Shown: positions 7,963 through 14,943 of the stretch, in pieces
Layout: every line of letters starts with the position of its first letter
Numbering within the stretch: the first letter of the stretch is position 1
DNA from: Methanobrevibacter sp.
Lineage (GTDB): Archaea > Methanobacteriota > Methanobacteria > Methanobacteriales > Methanobacteriaceae
DNA: 14,943 bases
NCBI GenBank assembly: GCA_016838945.1
Contig: JADLKP010000035.1
Coordinates: forward strand, 1-14,943
Reading direction: 5' to 3'
The notes under the pieces: generated by a model
What the model was told of the DNA's origin: nothing
The model's database searches: none
Seen by the model: only the letters and a program-made list of their open reading frames with translations
Translations under genes and position numbers: made by a program

Positions 7963-8500
7963 TACTTCTTGGAATTTGTTTAATCACTTTTGCTGGATTC
8001 CCTACCGCTATTGACCAATCAGGGATATCTTTAGTAACTACTGAGCCAGCACCCACGATCGCACCCTCACCGACAGTTACTCCTGGCATTAATATTGTTC
8101 CCATACCAATATGACATCCTTTTTTTAGAACAATTTTTCCAAAGCTATATGGCATTTTGTTAATGTCATCACCAATATAATAATTACTTAAATCTCTTTT
8201 ATGGCACAATAATAAAACTCTTGTTGTAATCCACACTCGATCTTCAATAAAAATTAAATTTGAACAATTTACATCATAATACACATCATAACCTATATTG
8301 ACTTTACCTTGAATATTAACACCTGTTACTTTCCATAGCCATGGCCTCAAACGCATACTTATTCTGTTCAAAATTACCCAGTTTTTTGCTATCTTAAATA
8401 AAATCCATTTGGGATAATCAATTACGAGATTTCGAATAAATCTAAGCAATATATATAAGATATATATTTTTGAAATTTTGGTTTTGATCGTTTCTTTCAT
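7955..8500 (-). CDS. Hexapeptide-repeat acyltransferase (probable sugar O-acetyltransferase)
   Basis: The protein is 181 residues. After a basic, partly hydrophobic N-terminus (1-60), a left-handed beta-helix follows, with repeats such as GKVNIG (65-70) and the run from KIVLKKGCHIGMGTIL to GAIVGAGSVVTKDIP (122-160). It ends with the GNPAKVIKQI cap (167-176) shared by WcaF, NodL and maltose acetyltransferase relatives. His100, in the LLCHKRDL loop, is placed like the catalytic His of that group. The likely reaction is acetyl transfer from acetyl-CoA to a hydroxyl of a repeat-unit sugar. It overlaps wzy by four bases (ATGA) and the deacetylase by eight, so all three should be translated together. 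The tryptophan- and isoleucine-rich N-terminus may sit on the membrane. The acceptor is unknown. Confidence 0.93.
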   Translation of the reverse strand: MKETIKTKISKIYILYILLRFIRNLVIDYPKWILFKIAKNWVILNRISMRLRPWLWKVTGVNIQGKVNIGYDVYYDVNCSNLIFIEDRVWITTRVLLLCHKRDLSNYYIGDDINKMPYSFGKIVLKKGCHIGMGTILMPGVTVGEGAIVGAGSVVTKDIPDWSIAVGNPAKVIKQIPRSNE

Positions 8501-9669
8501 GACTTACCCTCTATTAAAGAACGTCTATAATATAAACCTAACATAAGAAAAAAAATTGGAGCTGTACGATAATTAGTAATAATTGCACTTGAAAACATCC
8601 AAAGCAGAATGGGAAATATAATCTTATATTTATTTGAATATTTCTTGTACACTTTTGTCAAAAAAACACCTAGTATAATCAAAAACACGAAACCGTAATA
8701 TACAATAATATTTCCTATATCGAAGTCAGTCCCTAATATTCCAATATTATATTTAATTATCAAAACCATACCAGAAATATTTCCAAAAAGTAATGATAAG
8801 ATACTAATGTTCTCTGCAAAATAGTCCATTAAAACATTAAGTTTTATATTAAAACTTGAATCTAATCCTTCACTTACTTTTAACATTCTCAAATCAGCAA
8901 AATTTGTACTTATTATAAGGTAGGATAATACTCCTAAAGTTGCTACTGACAACAATATGATTTTCTTTGGTGTAAATAATTTATTAAAATATAGAAAAAA
9001 CAATAATATAAATAAAAATACCAAAAAGGAAGTACGACTTCCAGTCGCTGCAATAGATAAAACGATTAAAGGGAAAATTATTAATAATTCCGTTCTTCTA
9101 AATTGTCTAAATTCACATAATAAAGCAATTAAAACTAATTCTATATATCTCGCATATTGGTTAGGATTATAGTAAATACCACCCAAACGTTGTATACCAA
9201 AATTTGAAAAAGAGTAATTTTCAAGCCTTATATATAAATTGCCTTCATCTTCCATTGGATAATACGTTTTTATTAAATCCATAATCGGAGTTATTTTTAG
9301 AGCAAAAGCAAATTGAGATATAATTAGGAATAAAGCTGCTATAACAATATATTGCTTAATAATAACACCCCCTTTGAGTCTTCCAAATGACGTGAGTATT
9401 ATAATTAAAGCAATAACTCTGAAAACATCTTTGATTAATGCGTAACTCTTTCCATAATTCAAGAATAAAGTAATAATTAAAGAGACTATCATTAAGATAA
9501 TTAGTACATCTAGCTTATACTTAGATGAATTATTAAATTTTAAAAGTAATATAAAAGATATAGGAACGAAAAAAAATAGTAGATTATTATTTGGAAGAAT
9601 AAGCAATAATAACCAGGTAATACTTAATAAATGATCTGATATTTTAAGATTATTCGTTTTATATTTCAT
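8497..9669 (-). CDS. wzy: O-antigen/capsule polymerase Wzy
   Basis: This is a 390-residue integral membrane protein with about ten hydrophobic segments and few charged residues between them. It carries the Wzy_C/O-antigen ligase signature: QRLGGIYYNPNQYARY (160-175), then AATGSRTSFLVFLF (207-220) in the next membrane segments. A periplasmic loop precedes the first motif. Wzy joins flipped, undecaprenyl-linked units en bloc in the periplasm. WaaL ligases share the fold, but a position beside wzx and the glycosyltransferases favours the polymerase. I place the start at ATG 9669, 16 bases after the wzx stop. The frame is open to 9762, but that start would overlap wzx by 77 bases. The stop overlaps the acyltransferase start (ATGA). 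Sequence is very AT-rich, as usual for repeat-unit-specific wzy genes. Confidence 0.92.
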   Translation of the reverse strand: MKYKTNNLKISDHLLSITWLLLLILPNNNLLFFFVPISFILLLKFNNSSKYKLDVLIILMIVSLIITLFLNYGKSYALIKDVFRVIALIIILTSFGRLKGGVIIKQYIVIAALFLIISQFAFALKITPIMDLIKTYYPMEDEGNLYIRLENYSFSNFGIQRLGGIYYNPNQYARYIELVLIALLCEFRQFRRTELLIIFPLIVLSIAATGSRTSFLVFLFILLFFLYFNKLFTPKKIILLSVATLGVLSYLIISTNFADLRMLKVSEGLDSSFNIKLNVLMDYFAENISILSLLFGNISGMVLIIKYNIGILGTDFDIGNIIVYYGFVFLIILGVFLTKVYKKYSNKYKIIFPILLWMFSSAIITNYRTAPIFFLMLGLYYRRSLIEGKS

Positions 9670-9685
9670 ATTATGTAAAGAGTAT

Positions 9686-10993
9686 TTAATTATTATCGAT
9701 GTTTTTATTAGTATAGTACTTATACAATAAATACATAAAAATAAATGATAAGAACTGTACAATAAAAATTGATTGAGCCATACTTAGAGCCGCCTTTTCA
9801 TTATCTAAATAATTAATTATAAAAAAATAAGTCATAAAAGTAAGGATCATACCCACTATTCGTGTCCAAAAGGTTATCCAAGCTTTTTCAATTGCTAATA
9901 GATATTGTTTTATAACGTTTGACATTGTTGAAAATACTGTTGAAAAAACAGCAAATCCTAGAACTGCCTGGAGGCCTTCAAAAGTTGAACCATAACCTTT
10001 AACTACTAACCAAGAAAAACTCATTATAATTAAACTCGGTACAAACGTTGAAGTGAAATTCACAAGTATCATTCTCTTTAATATCAACTCTTGTTGTTTA
10101 ACTTCTCCAACATTAGATGAGACATGAGAGAGAATAACATTCCTTAAAGTCCCTGGTAAAAAACCTATAACCGACGACCATTGAGCTGCAGCATTGTATA
10201 AACCGACCTCTCCGAAATTTGAAAATTTAACAAGCAATAAAGGAACCAACCAGCTATATACTGAATAAACAAACTCTTGCATTGCAATTGGTAAAGAAAA
10301 AACCATTAACTCTCTTTTATAAGTGTACTTCTTATTAGGTTTTATTATGCCTAACTCTTTTTTAGTTTTTTCGACTTGAAAAAAGAATTGTACAGTAATA
10401 ATCATCTGTGATATAAGCAATGCTATTAATGCACCAGACAAACCCCAGAATATAGTAAAAACTACACTTAAAATAAAAGTAACTATTCCATTATATAGAT
10501 TAATTTGTGCAATTTTTTTGAATTTTTTAAAACCAGCTAAAATACCTGTTTGAGTAGTTGTAATAGAATTAAAGATTATAATTACCGCTAAAAATCTAAT
10601 TGATAGATAAAGTTCCTCTACATTAAGTAATGCAGCTATTTGTCTGCTGAATACAAAAGTTATTATTGAACATAGTATAGCCATAATAAGAGTAATATGC
10701 ATAATACTCTTGATTAAATAATATATTTTCTCAGCAGAATTAGTAAGATATTCTGATATATATTTTGTGGCAGTGTAACCCAGTCCAAAAGTTGTAAAAA
10801 CAGCAATATTTAAAAGTGTGGTTCGAATTAAACCGTACATGCCGTACGACTCATTTCCAAGTAATCTAGCTATTATAATTGAAGCAAGGAGAGCTAAACC
10901 TTTCCCAAAAATATTACCAAATAATGCCCAAAAAGAATCTTGAAACAATGAGGATGCAAGAAGTCTATTCTTTAACCTTCTGATTCTTATCAT
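9686..10993 (-). CDS. wzx: Repeat-unit flippase Wzx (MOP superfamily)
   Basis: The product has 435 residues and about 12 to 14 hydrophobic segments spread evenly. The N-terminus, with SFWALFGNIFGKGLALLAS (20-38) then ARLLGNESYGMYGLI (42-56), is the standard opening of Polysacc_synt-type flippases. Wzx moves the complete undecaprenyl-diphosphate-linked unit from the inner to the outer face of the cytoplasmic membrane. I start it at ATG 10993, whose first base is the last base of the upstream stop (TGATG); a TTG at 10996 in the same frame is possible but unnecessary. Its presence with wzy indicates a Wzx/Wzy-dependent pathway. No ABC-transporter genes are seen in this window. Confidence 0.95.
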   Translation of the reverse strand: MIRIRRLKNRLLASSLFQDSFWALFGNIFGKGLALLASIIIARLLGNESYGMYGLIRTTLLNIAVFTTFGLGYTATKYISEYLTNSAEKIYYLIKSIMHITLIMAILCSIITFVFSRQIAALLNVEELYLSIRFLAVIIIFNSITTTQTGILAGFKKFKKIAQINLYNGIVTFILSVVFTIFWGLSGALIALLISQMIITVQFFFQVEKTKKELGIIKPNKKYTYKRELMVFSLPIAMQEFVYSVYSWLVPLLLVKFSNFGEVGLYNAAAQWSSVIGFLPGTLRNVILSHVSSNVGEVKQQELILKRMILVNFTSTFVPSLIIMSFSWLVVKGYGSTFEGLQAVLGFAVFSTVFSTMSNVIKQYLLAIEKAWITFWTRIVGMILTFMTYFFIINYLDNEKAALSMAQSIFIVQFLSFIFMYLLYKYYTNKNIDNN

Positions 10994-11979
10994 CAATTTA
11001 TTTTTAAAATTCGTACTATAAAAATACGAAATGCCTTTTCAACATAATACATAAATCTTTTGATAGGATTGCTACCCCCGTTTAAAATTTCTCTAATTTT
11101 TTCTTGAAAAATGACATCTTTAATCACGTAAAGTGGGTGATGAAGGGGAAATTTAATTTCATATCTTTTAGCTAAAAATATTCTTTGTGTCTTTTTTGGT
11201 ATAGCCCTAAGTGTACCATCACCGTTAGTAGCTCCCTTTACGGTACCGATATTGGTTATCATATTAACTCTAGGTACAATCTGTAGTTGACTCTGAAGCC
11301 TATACATGTAACCCAATGGTATAGACCAAGAATTCCTTTTCATATCATTATCTATTGAATATTTAAGATTATTAATTCTTGCTCTTTCCGCTCTCTTAAT
11401 ATATGGGTGTTCATAGTTCTTTAACAATAAATCTAAATAGTATTCGCTATTAATAAAAGATATATCATAATCATAATTCTCCCACGCTCTTTTCCATGTA
11501 GCAAATGCAGCTACAGAACTTCCCCCAGAAAAGAAGTAATCGTACCCTCCATTTTCGTAAATGCCTAAATGGTTAACTCCGGCTATAGATGCGATTCTAG
11601 TGTCATGTTTGTATTTTTCGAGTAATTCAGCACAGAACTGTATCCAACTAATACTTGGAACTGCATCATCTTCGATCCTTATAACTCTGTCAACATGTTC
11701 GAAGATCCACTCCATTCCTGTTTTCATTCTAGTTCCACATCCAAGATTCTGTTCTTCGTAATTTTTAAAAACCTTACAATTCCAATCAATATTTTCAAAA
11801 ATATCACGACATGCCTGTATGTTAGCAATATCTTTTTCATTCTCGTTCCTAGCACCATCCTGGATTAAGAAAAGTTTGGATGGTCTGGCTTCTTTTACCG
11901 CTTTAAATACTTCTTGTGTTTGCACAGGTTTCCCGAAGAAAAAAATAGCAACTGGAACATCTATTAAAAAATCCTTCAT
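10993..11979 (-). CDS. GT-A fold glycosyltransferase (HlpA-like / GnT-I-like)
   Basis: The protein has 328 residues. The N-terminus, VPVAIFFFGKPVQTQEVFKA (8-27), then LFLIQDGARNENEKD (36-50), is the opening of a nucleotide-sugar-binding GT-A domain. NLGCGTRMKTGMEWIFE (78-94) leads into IRIEDDAVPSISWIQF (100-115), where Glu103-Asp104-Asp105 stands at the DxD metal site. Downstream, SGGSSVAAFATWKRAWENYD (151-170) and SWSIPLGYMYRLQSQLQIV (217-235) are the acceptor-side blocks common to proteins often labelled hemolytic protein HlpA-like or sugar transferase in Bacteroidota loci. The order resembles eukaryotic N-acetylglucosaminyltransferase I (GT13), which also has EDD, though that similarity is from memory. 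It probably adds one sugar to the lipid-linked unit. A 93-base gap separates it from the upstream transferase gene. Confidence 0.88.
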   Translation of the reverse strand: MKDFLIDVPVAIFFFGKPVQTQEVFKAVKEARPSKLFLIQDGARNENEKDIANIQACRDIFENIDWNCKVFKNYEEQNLGCGTRMKTGMEWIFEHVDRVIRIEDDAVPSISWIQFCAELLEKYKHDTRIASIAGVNHLGIYENGGYDYFFSGGSSVAAFATWKRAWENYDYDISFINSEYYLDLLLKNYEHPYIKRAERARINNLKYSIDNDMKRNSWSIPLGYMYRLQSQLQIVPRVNMITNIGTVKGATNGDGTLRAIPKKTQRIFLAKRYEIKFPLHHPLYVIKDVIFQEKIREILNGGSNPIKRFMYYVEKAFRIFIVRILKIN

Positions 11980-12072
11980 TTTTGTTTATAAAATAATAAT
12001 TAGGTTTACATCATATCTCTTGACAAAAATTATTTTAGTAAAAATCACTTAAAAAGATCCATCTGACGAATC
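11980..12072. other. 93-base intergenic gap inside the AT-rich block
   Basis: This is the only break longer than 20 bases between the phosphoglycosyltransferase-side gap and the right edge. It is strongly AT-rich. On the minus strand there is a TA followed by TTTG with three bases between, one base more than the Bacteroidota -7 element TAnnTTTG, and I find no matching upstream element at good spacing. I see no terminator hairpin. An internal promoter is possible but unsupported. Confidence 0.4.
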
Positions 12073-13224
12073 TTAAGTTGGATTTGAATAAAAACCTAAC
12101 CACTTCCTGGCTTGATAATCATATCCTCTTTCTCTAATAAATTGTTTTACATCCTCAGATATAACAATGCCTATGTCATCTTCTATTGCTTCTTTCACTA
12201 TTTCTCCTAGATTTGAAATACTCTTTGTGACATAATATGGATAACCAAATTTTTCTAATTCTGGATAAATTAACCAAGAACCGTTTACAATTTTTGTATC
12301 ACACAAAATATACTCTTGCAAACTTGCTGAAAATGCGTCTGTATGCTGCACATGAATAAATAAGTCAGCTGCTTTCCTTATATTAAGGAGCTGATCATCT
12401 GTCAGATAATCTTCATATATCATATAGTCAAAATCAGTTGACTGTAAAAAGATTTTGACTTCTTTAATATAGTCAACATTTTTAGCATAAGTCATTAAAA
12501 ACAGAAGGATTGTATTTGTGGGTAAGGAATCTTTTATTTTAGTCAATGATTCAATAATTACAAGATGTTGTTGTGCAGGGCTTGCGTTGTATCCGCAAAT
12601 TATCACATATTTATCAACTAAATTTAATTCCTTTTTAGCTGCATTTTTACTTATGTTATTAGAGTTACTTATTAAATCAATCATTTTTGACCCGAAAGCT
12701 AGATCCACAAATTTTCTTTCTGGAACACCGAACATATTTTTTATATCTTGTTTCAATTTTTTGCTTCCAAAAGAAACATAATCAGTATATTTATAGCAAT
12801 ATCCAATTAATATCATTGCTAATTTATTAACACGATATACATCACTACCCCATGGAGTAATTAATATTTTTCGTCCTTTTTTCTTAATCAAAGGCCATAA
12901 GAAAAAATAAAAACCAGACATAAAATGGATATTTACTAAATCGTAGTATTTTTCTATTTGTTTAAGTGATGAATAAATTTTGGTCACTCTGACGAATTTG
13001 TTAAATAAAGATCCGTAATTATTCTGATCTTTTACAAAATATATTTTGCCGACTTTAGAGGTTAACTCTGATATTCTATAGTTTATAGAATTATGTTTCG
13101 GAGGATTTATGTGCAAAATATCTATGCAAATTTGATTATTAGTGTCGCAATCTATTATACTATTCACTAAACGTATAAGATTTCTATCTGCAATACTCCC
13201 AATAATAAGGATATTTTTTTTCAT
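12073..13224 (-). CDS. GT-B glycosyltransferase, GT4-like with TPWGSD motif
   Basis: The product has 383 residues. MKKNILIIGSIADRN starts an N-terminal Rossmann domain. LITPWGSDVYR (121-131) corresponds to the acceptor-side WGSD signature of a GT4 subgroup. VIICGYNASPAQQHLVIIES (207-226) opens the C-terminal domain and looks like the donor phosphate loop. HTDAFSASLQEYIL (294-307) holds Asp296-x7-Glu304, a D-for-E variant of EX7E. Function is sugar transfer to the lipid-linked unit; specificity is unknown. I prefer ATG 13224, eight bases after the upstream gene ends. A TTG at 13236 would extend it by four residues and overlap that gene by four bases. An eight-A run directly follows the start codon. 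The gene is downstream of the NeuD/PtmE-like pair, so transfer of a nonulosonate cannot be excluded, although no sialyltransferase motif is visible. Confidence 0.9.
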   Translation of the reverse strand: MKKNILIIGSIADRNLIRLVNSIIDCDTNNQICIDILHINPPKHNSINYRISELTSKVGKIYFVKDQNNYGSLFNKFVRVTKIYSSLKQIEKYYDLVNIHFMSGFYFFLWPLIKKKGRKILITPWGSDVYRVNKLAMILIGYCYKYTDYVSFGSKKLKQDIKNMFGVPERKFVDLAFGSKMIDLISNSNNISKNAAKKELNLVDKYVIICGYNASPAQQHLVIIESLTKIKDSLPTNTILLFLMTYAKNVDYIKEVKIFLQSTDFDYMIYEDYLTDDQLLNIRKAADLFIHVQHTDAFSASLQEYILCDTKIVNGSWLIYPELEKFGYPYYVTKSISNLGEIVKEAIEDDIGIVISEDVKQFIRERGYDYQARKWLGFYSNPT

Positions 13225-13232
13225 CTCATTTG

Positions 13233-14285
13233 TCAATTATTCTTCAAATATTCATCCCATTCACCAATATCTTTCCATGACTTCTCACTTACAGGAAAAA
13301 CACCAACATTCCCACCATTATTTTTTATCATATCAATTAAGTGAGTAATATGAAAAAAATCATTCGGAGGTAATTCGCTTAAAATATAAGGTTCTAGAAT
13401 ATACATTCCGCTATTTATTTTAAATGTTATTTCTGGTTTCTCTTGCAGATTCAGTAATTTACCATTCTCTCCAGTTGCAATTGTGCCATAGGGTATGGAG
13501 TAATGTTTAAGTGCTGCCACAATGGTAATATCATTTTTATTACTTTTGTGATAATCCAGAATTTCAGAATAGTCCTGTTCAATAATGATATCGCAATTAC
13601 TTACAAAAAAGGTTTCTTTTATTATGTCTTTCAACATCGACAAGCTACCTGCTGTACCCATGGGTTTATCTTCTTTAAAATAAGATAAGCTGTAAGGTAG
13701 CTTTTGGCTTTTAAGATAGTACTCTATAAGTTCGGCCTTATAGTTAACCGAAATATGAAAGGTGTTACACCCGTGTTTTGAAAAACGCTGGAAAATATGT
13801 TCAATTATTGTTTTCTCACCAATTGGTATGAGAGGTTTAGGTAATACATTCGTAAGCGGTTTAAGACGTGTTCCAAATCCTCCAGCCATCACAATAACGG
13901 GAAGATTGAATTGATTTTTTGGTTGAATTTCTTTTTCCTTAAATACATCTTCCCAATAATATATATCAATTATATTATTATCACTATCTACAACTGGGCA
14001 AAGTTCCATCCTATATTCGAGCATCATTTGTTTGATAAAATCAAAACTATCAGATGGTCTTCCAATTCGAATATTTTTTCTTAAAACCTCAGATATTTTT
14101 GTTTCAAGTGGTTTATTCTGTATAATTGCTCTTTGAATATCTCCTGCACTTATTAAACCTAAAAATTTTTGTTTATTCTGTACTAATAATAGTTTCTTAT
14201 CAAGAATATCCATTTTCTTAAAAGCATCCAGTAAGGATGCATCTTTATCAATCACTCTATTTCTGAATAATTGTTCTTCCATCAT
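13233..14285 (-). CDS. CBS-CBS sugar-phosphate nucleotidyltransferase (PtmE-like)
   Basis: The protein has 350 residues in two parts. Two CBS repeats cover about 8-62 and 66-120; GLISAGDIQRAII (43-55) ends the first. The NTP-transferase domain covers 127-350: VIVMAGGFGTRLKPLTNVLPKP (130-151) is the nucleotide-binding loop, followed by GTAGSL (210-215), VSNCDII with Asp232 as metal ligand (228-234), EKPEITFKINSGMYI (282-296) and KDIGEWDEY (338-346). This architecture is that of PtmE, the glucosamine-1-phosphate guanylyltransferase that opens the GDP-route to legionaminic acid in Campylobacter. It directly abuts the NeuD-like gene (TAA then ATG with no base between), as in many nonulosonate clusters. 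The CBS pair may sense nucleotides. A related hexose-1-phosphate nucleotidyltransferase of other specificity is the alternative. Its AT-rich composition differs from the NeuD-like gene. Confidence 0.9.
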   Translation of the reverse strand: MMEEQLFRNRVIDKDASLLDAFKKMDILDKKLLLVQNKQKFLGLISAGDIQRAIIQNKPLETKISEVLRKNIRIGRPSDSFDFIKQMMLEYRMELCPVVDSDNNIIDIYYWEDVFKEKEIQPKNQFNLPVIVMAGGFGTRLKPLTNVLPKPLIPIGEKTIIEHIFQRFSKHGCNTFHISVNYKAELIEYYLKSQKLPYSLSYFKEDKPMGTAGSLSMLKDIIKETFFVSNCDIIIEQDYSEILDYHKSNKNDITIVAALKHYSIPYGTIATGENGKLLNLQEKPEITFKINSGMYILEPYILSELPPNDFFHITHLIDMIKNNGGNVGVFPVSEKSWKDIGEWDEYLKNN

Positions 14286-14924
14286 TTAAAATATTTTCTT
14301 TAATAGTGCCGGATTTCCCGAATAAACCCCTTTTTGCGTAGCATTTTTTCGAATCAGAGAACCGGCTCCTATTACACAACCGGCTGTAATCTCTATCCCG
14401 TTGACCATGACCGACTGACTGCCAATAAAGGTTTCATTTCCAACCACGCAATTGCCATTGATCATTGCTCCGGTGGAAATATGACAATAATCGCCAATCT
14501 TTGCATCATGTTCTATATTTGCGAATGTATTGATGATACATCCCCTGCCAATGATTGCATCGGCATTCACAACGGCATGGTGCATAATCACACTACCCTC
14601 GCCTATTTGTGCATACTTCGAAATATGAGCCGTTGAAGCTACAATTGTGGCGAGTGTTCCTCCTGCCTCAAAGATTTTCTGGTGCAATTTGATGCGCAGT
14701 GCTGCATCCTTGATATGACCGACTGTCACTATAAATAGAGCGTCGTTCACATAATCCGGTATCTGATTGTCGGTGCCAATAATCGAATAATCCAAAACAT
14801 TATTGCCTACATTTTCAGGAACATCCAATATTCCCAGTATATGGAAGCCTGCACTCTCTGCAACATCTATCACCGATTTACAGTGACCGCCTCCACCAAC
14901 AAGTATGAGTTTTTTGTGCCCCAT
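14286..14924 (-). CDS. NeuD/PglD-family sugar acyltransferase
   Basis: The protein has 212 residues. The N-terminal Rossmann-like domain starts KLILVGGGGHCKSVID (5-20), with the Gly-rich loop that binds the nucleotide sugar. A left-handed beta-helix of hexapeptide repeats runs from about residue 95 to 195. Within INTFANIEHDAKIGDYCHIS (131-150), His139 matches the catalytic base of PglD. It ends YSGNPALLKKIF, normal for the family. Members N-acetylate UDP- or GDP-4-amino-4,6-dideoxy sugars (PglD, PglD-like LegH) or O-acetylate sialic acid (NeuD). Next to the PtmE-like gene, the N-acetyltransferase role in legionaminic acid synthesis is most likely. A TAA at 14926-14928, in a frame open to the window edge, suggests another gene ends just upstream, so this one is probably mid-operon. 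Its G+C content resembles the fnl genes rather than its downstream neighbour. Confidence 0.92.
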   Translation of the reverse strand: MGHKKLILVGGGGHCKSVIDVAESAGFHILGILDVPENVGNNVLDYSIIGTDNQIPDYVNDALFIVTVGHIKDAALRIKLHQKIFEAGGTLATIVASTAHISKYAQIGEGSVIMHHAVVNADAIIGRGCIINTFANIEHDAKIGDYCHISTGAMINGNCVVGNETFIGSQSVMVNGIEITAGCVIGAGSLIRKNATQKGVYSGNPALLKKIF

Positions 14925-14925
14925 T

Positions 14926-14943
14926 TTACCGCACGCTACTTGG
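14926..14943 (-). CDS. Possible last codons of an upstream gene (Pro-Ser-Ser-Val-Arg-stop)
   Basis: The last 18 bases can be read on the minus strand as five sense codons and a TAA, ending one base before the NeuD-like start. The tight spacing fits the rest of the cluster, and an aminotransferase or synthase of the nonulosonate pathway would be the expected neighbour. Five codons cannot identify a protein or even prove the frame is coding. Confidence 0.2.
   Translation of the reverse strand, partial: PSSVR

Noticed and set aside
9670..9762. Upstream extension of wzy by 31 codons
   Set aside because: It would overlap wzx by 77 bases; ATG 9669 lies 16 bases after the wzx stop and gives a normal Wzy.
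13214..13221. Run of eight A (minus strand) right after a glycosyltransferase start codon, as a possible phase-variation switch
   Set aside because: Runs of eight A or T also occur at 6807-6814, 7734-7741, 8548-8555 and 9569-9576, so the tract is explained by the AT-rich composition. All affected genes are in frame.
1..14943. Mobile element, CRISPR array or tRNA gene
   Set aside because: I found no transposase or integrase, no regularly spaced repeats, and no cloverleaf-like sequence on either strand when reading through; short degenerate elements could still be missed by eye.

Overview
The window is part of a surface-polysaccharide (capsule or O-antigen type) biosynthesis locus of the Wzx/Wzy class. 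All supported genes lie on the minus strand, so transcription runs from high to low coordinates. I recognise 13 coding regions, one of them cut by the left edge. There are no tRNA or rRNA genes, insertion sequences, integrases or CRISPR arrays. The protein types (FnlA/B/C plus a WbuB-like transferase, a PglC-like phosphoglycosyltransferase, an HlpA-like GT-A transferase), the lack of consistent Shine-Dalgarno sequences and the mosaic base composition suggest a Bacteroidota genome, probably Bacteroidales. That placement is inference; no phylogenetic marker gene is present.

Right edge (13233-14943): a NeuD/PglD-type hexapeptide acyltransferase abuts a CBS-CBS-nucleotidyltransferase of the PtmE type. 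This pair is typical of legionaminic acid (nonulosonate) clusters, whose remaining genes would lie beyond position 14943. Middle (6031-13224): an AT-rich, strain-specific block encodes three glycosyltransferases, a Wzx flippase, a Wzy polymerase, an O-acyltransferase and a NodB-type deacetylase. Most genes overlap by a few bases or are separated by under 20 bases. Left-centre (1493-6024): a more GC-rich module contains fnlA, fnlB and fnlC, which make UDP-N-acetyl-L-fucosamine from UDP-GlcNAc, followed by a WbuB-like L-FucNAc transferase. This is the order known from E. coli O26-type clusters. Left edge: a HEPN-like protein of unknown role (642-1481), a gap of about 200 bases, then the N-terminal 144 residues of the initiating phosphoglycosyltransferase (1-432).

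Inferred division of labour: the phosphoglycosyltransferase loads the first sugar phosphate onto undecaprenyl phosphate. The WbuB-like enzyme and the other three transferases extend the unit, one probably adding L-FucNAc. The acyltransferase and deacetylase may decorate it. Wzx flips the lipid-linked unit and Wzy polymerises it. The main outlier is the HEPN-like gene, which has no obvious place in polysaccharide synthesis.
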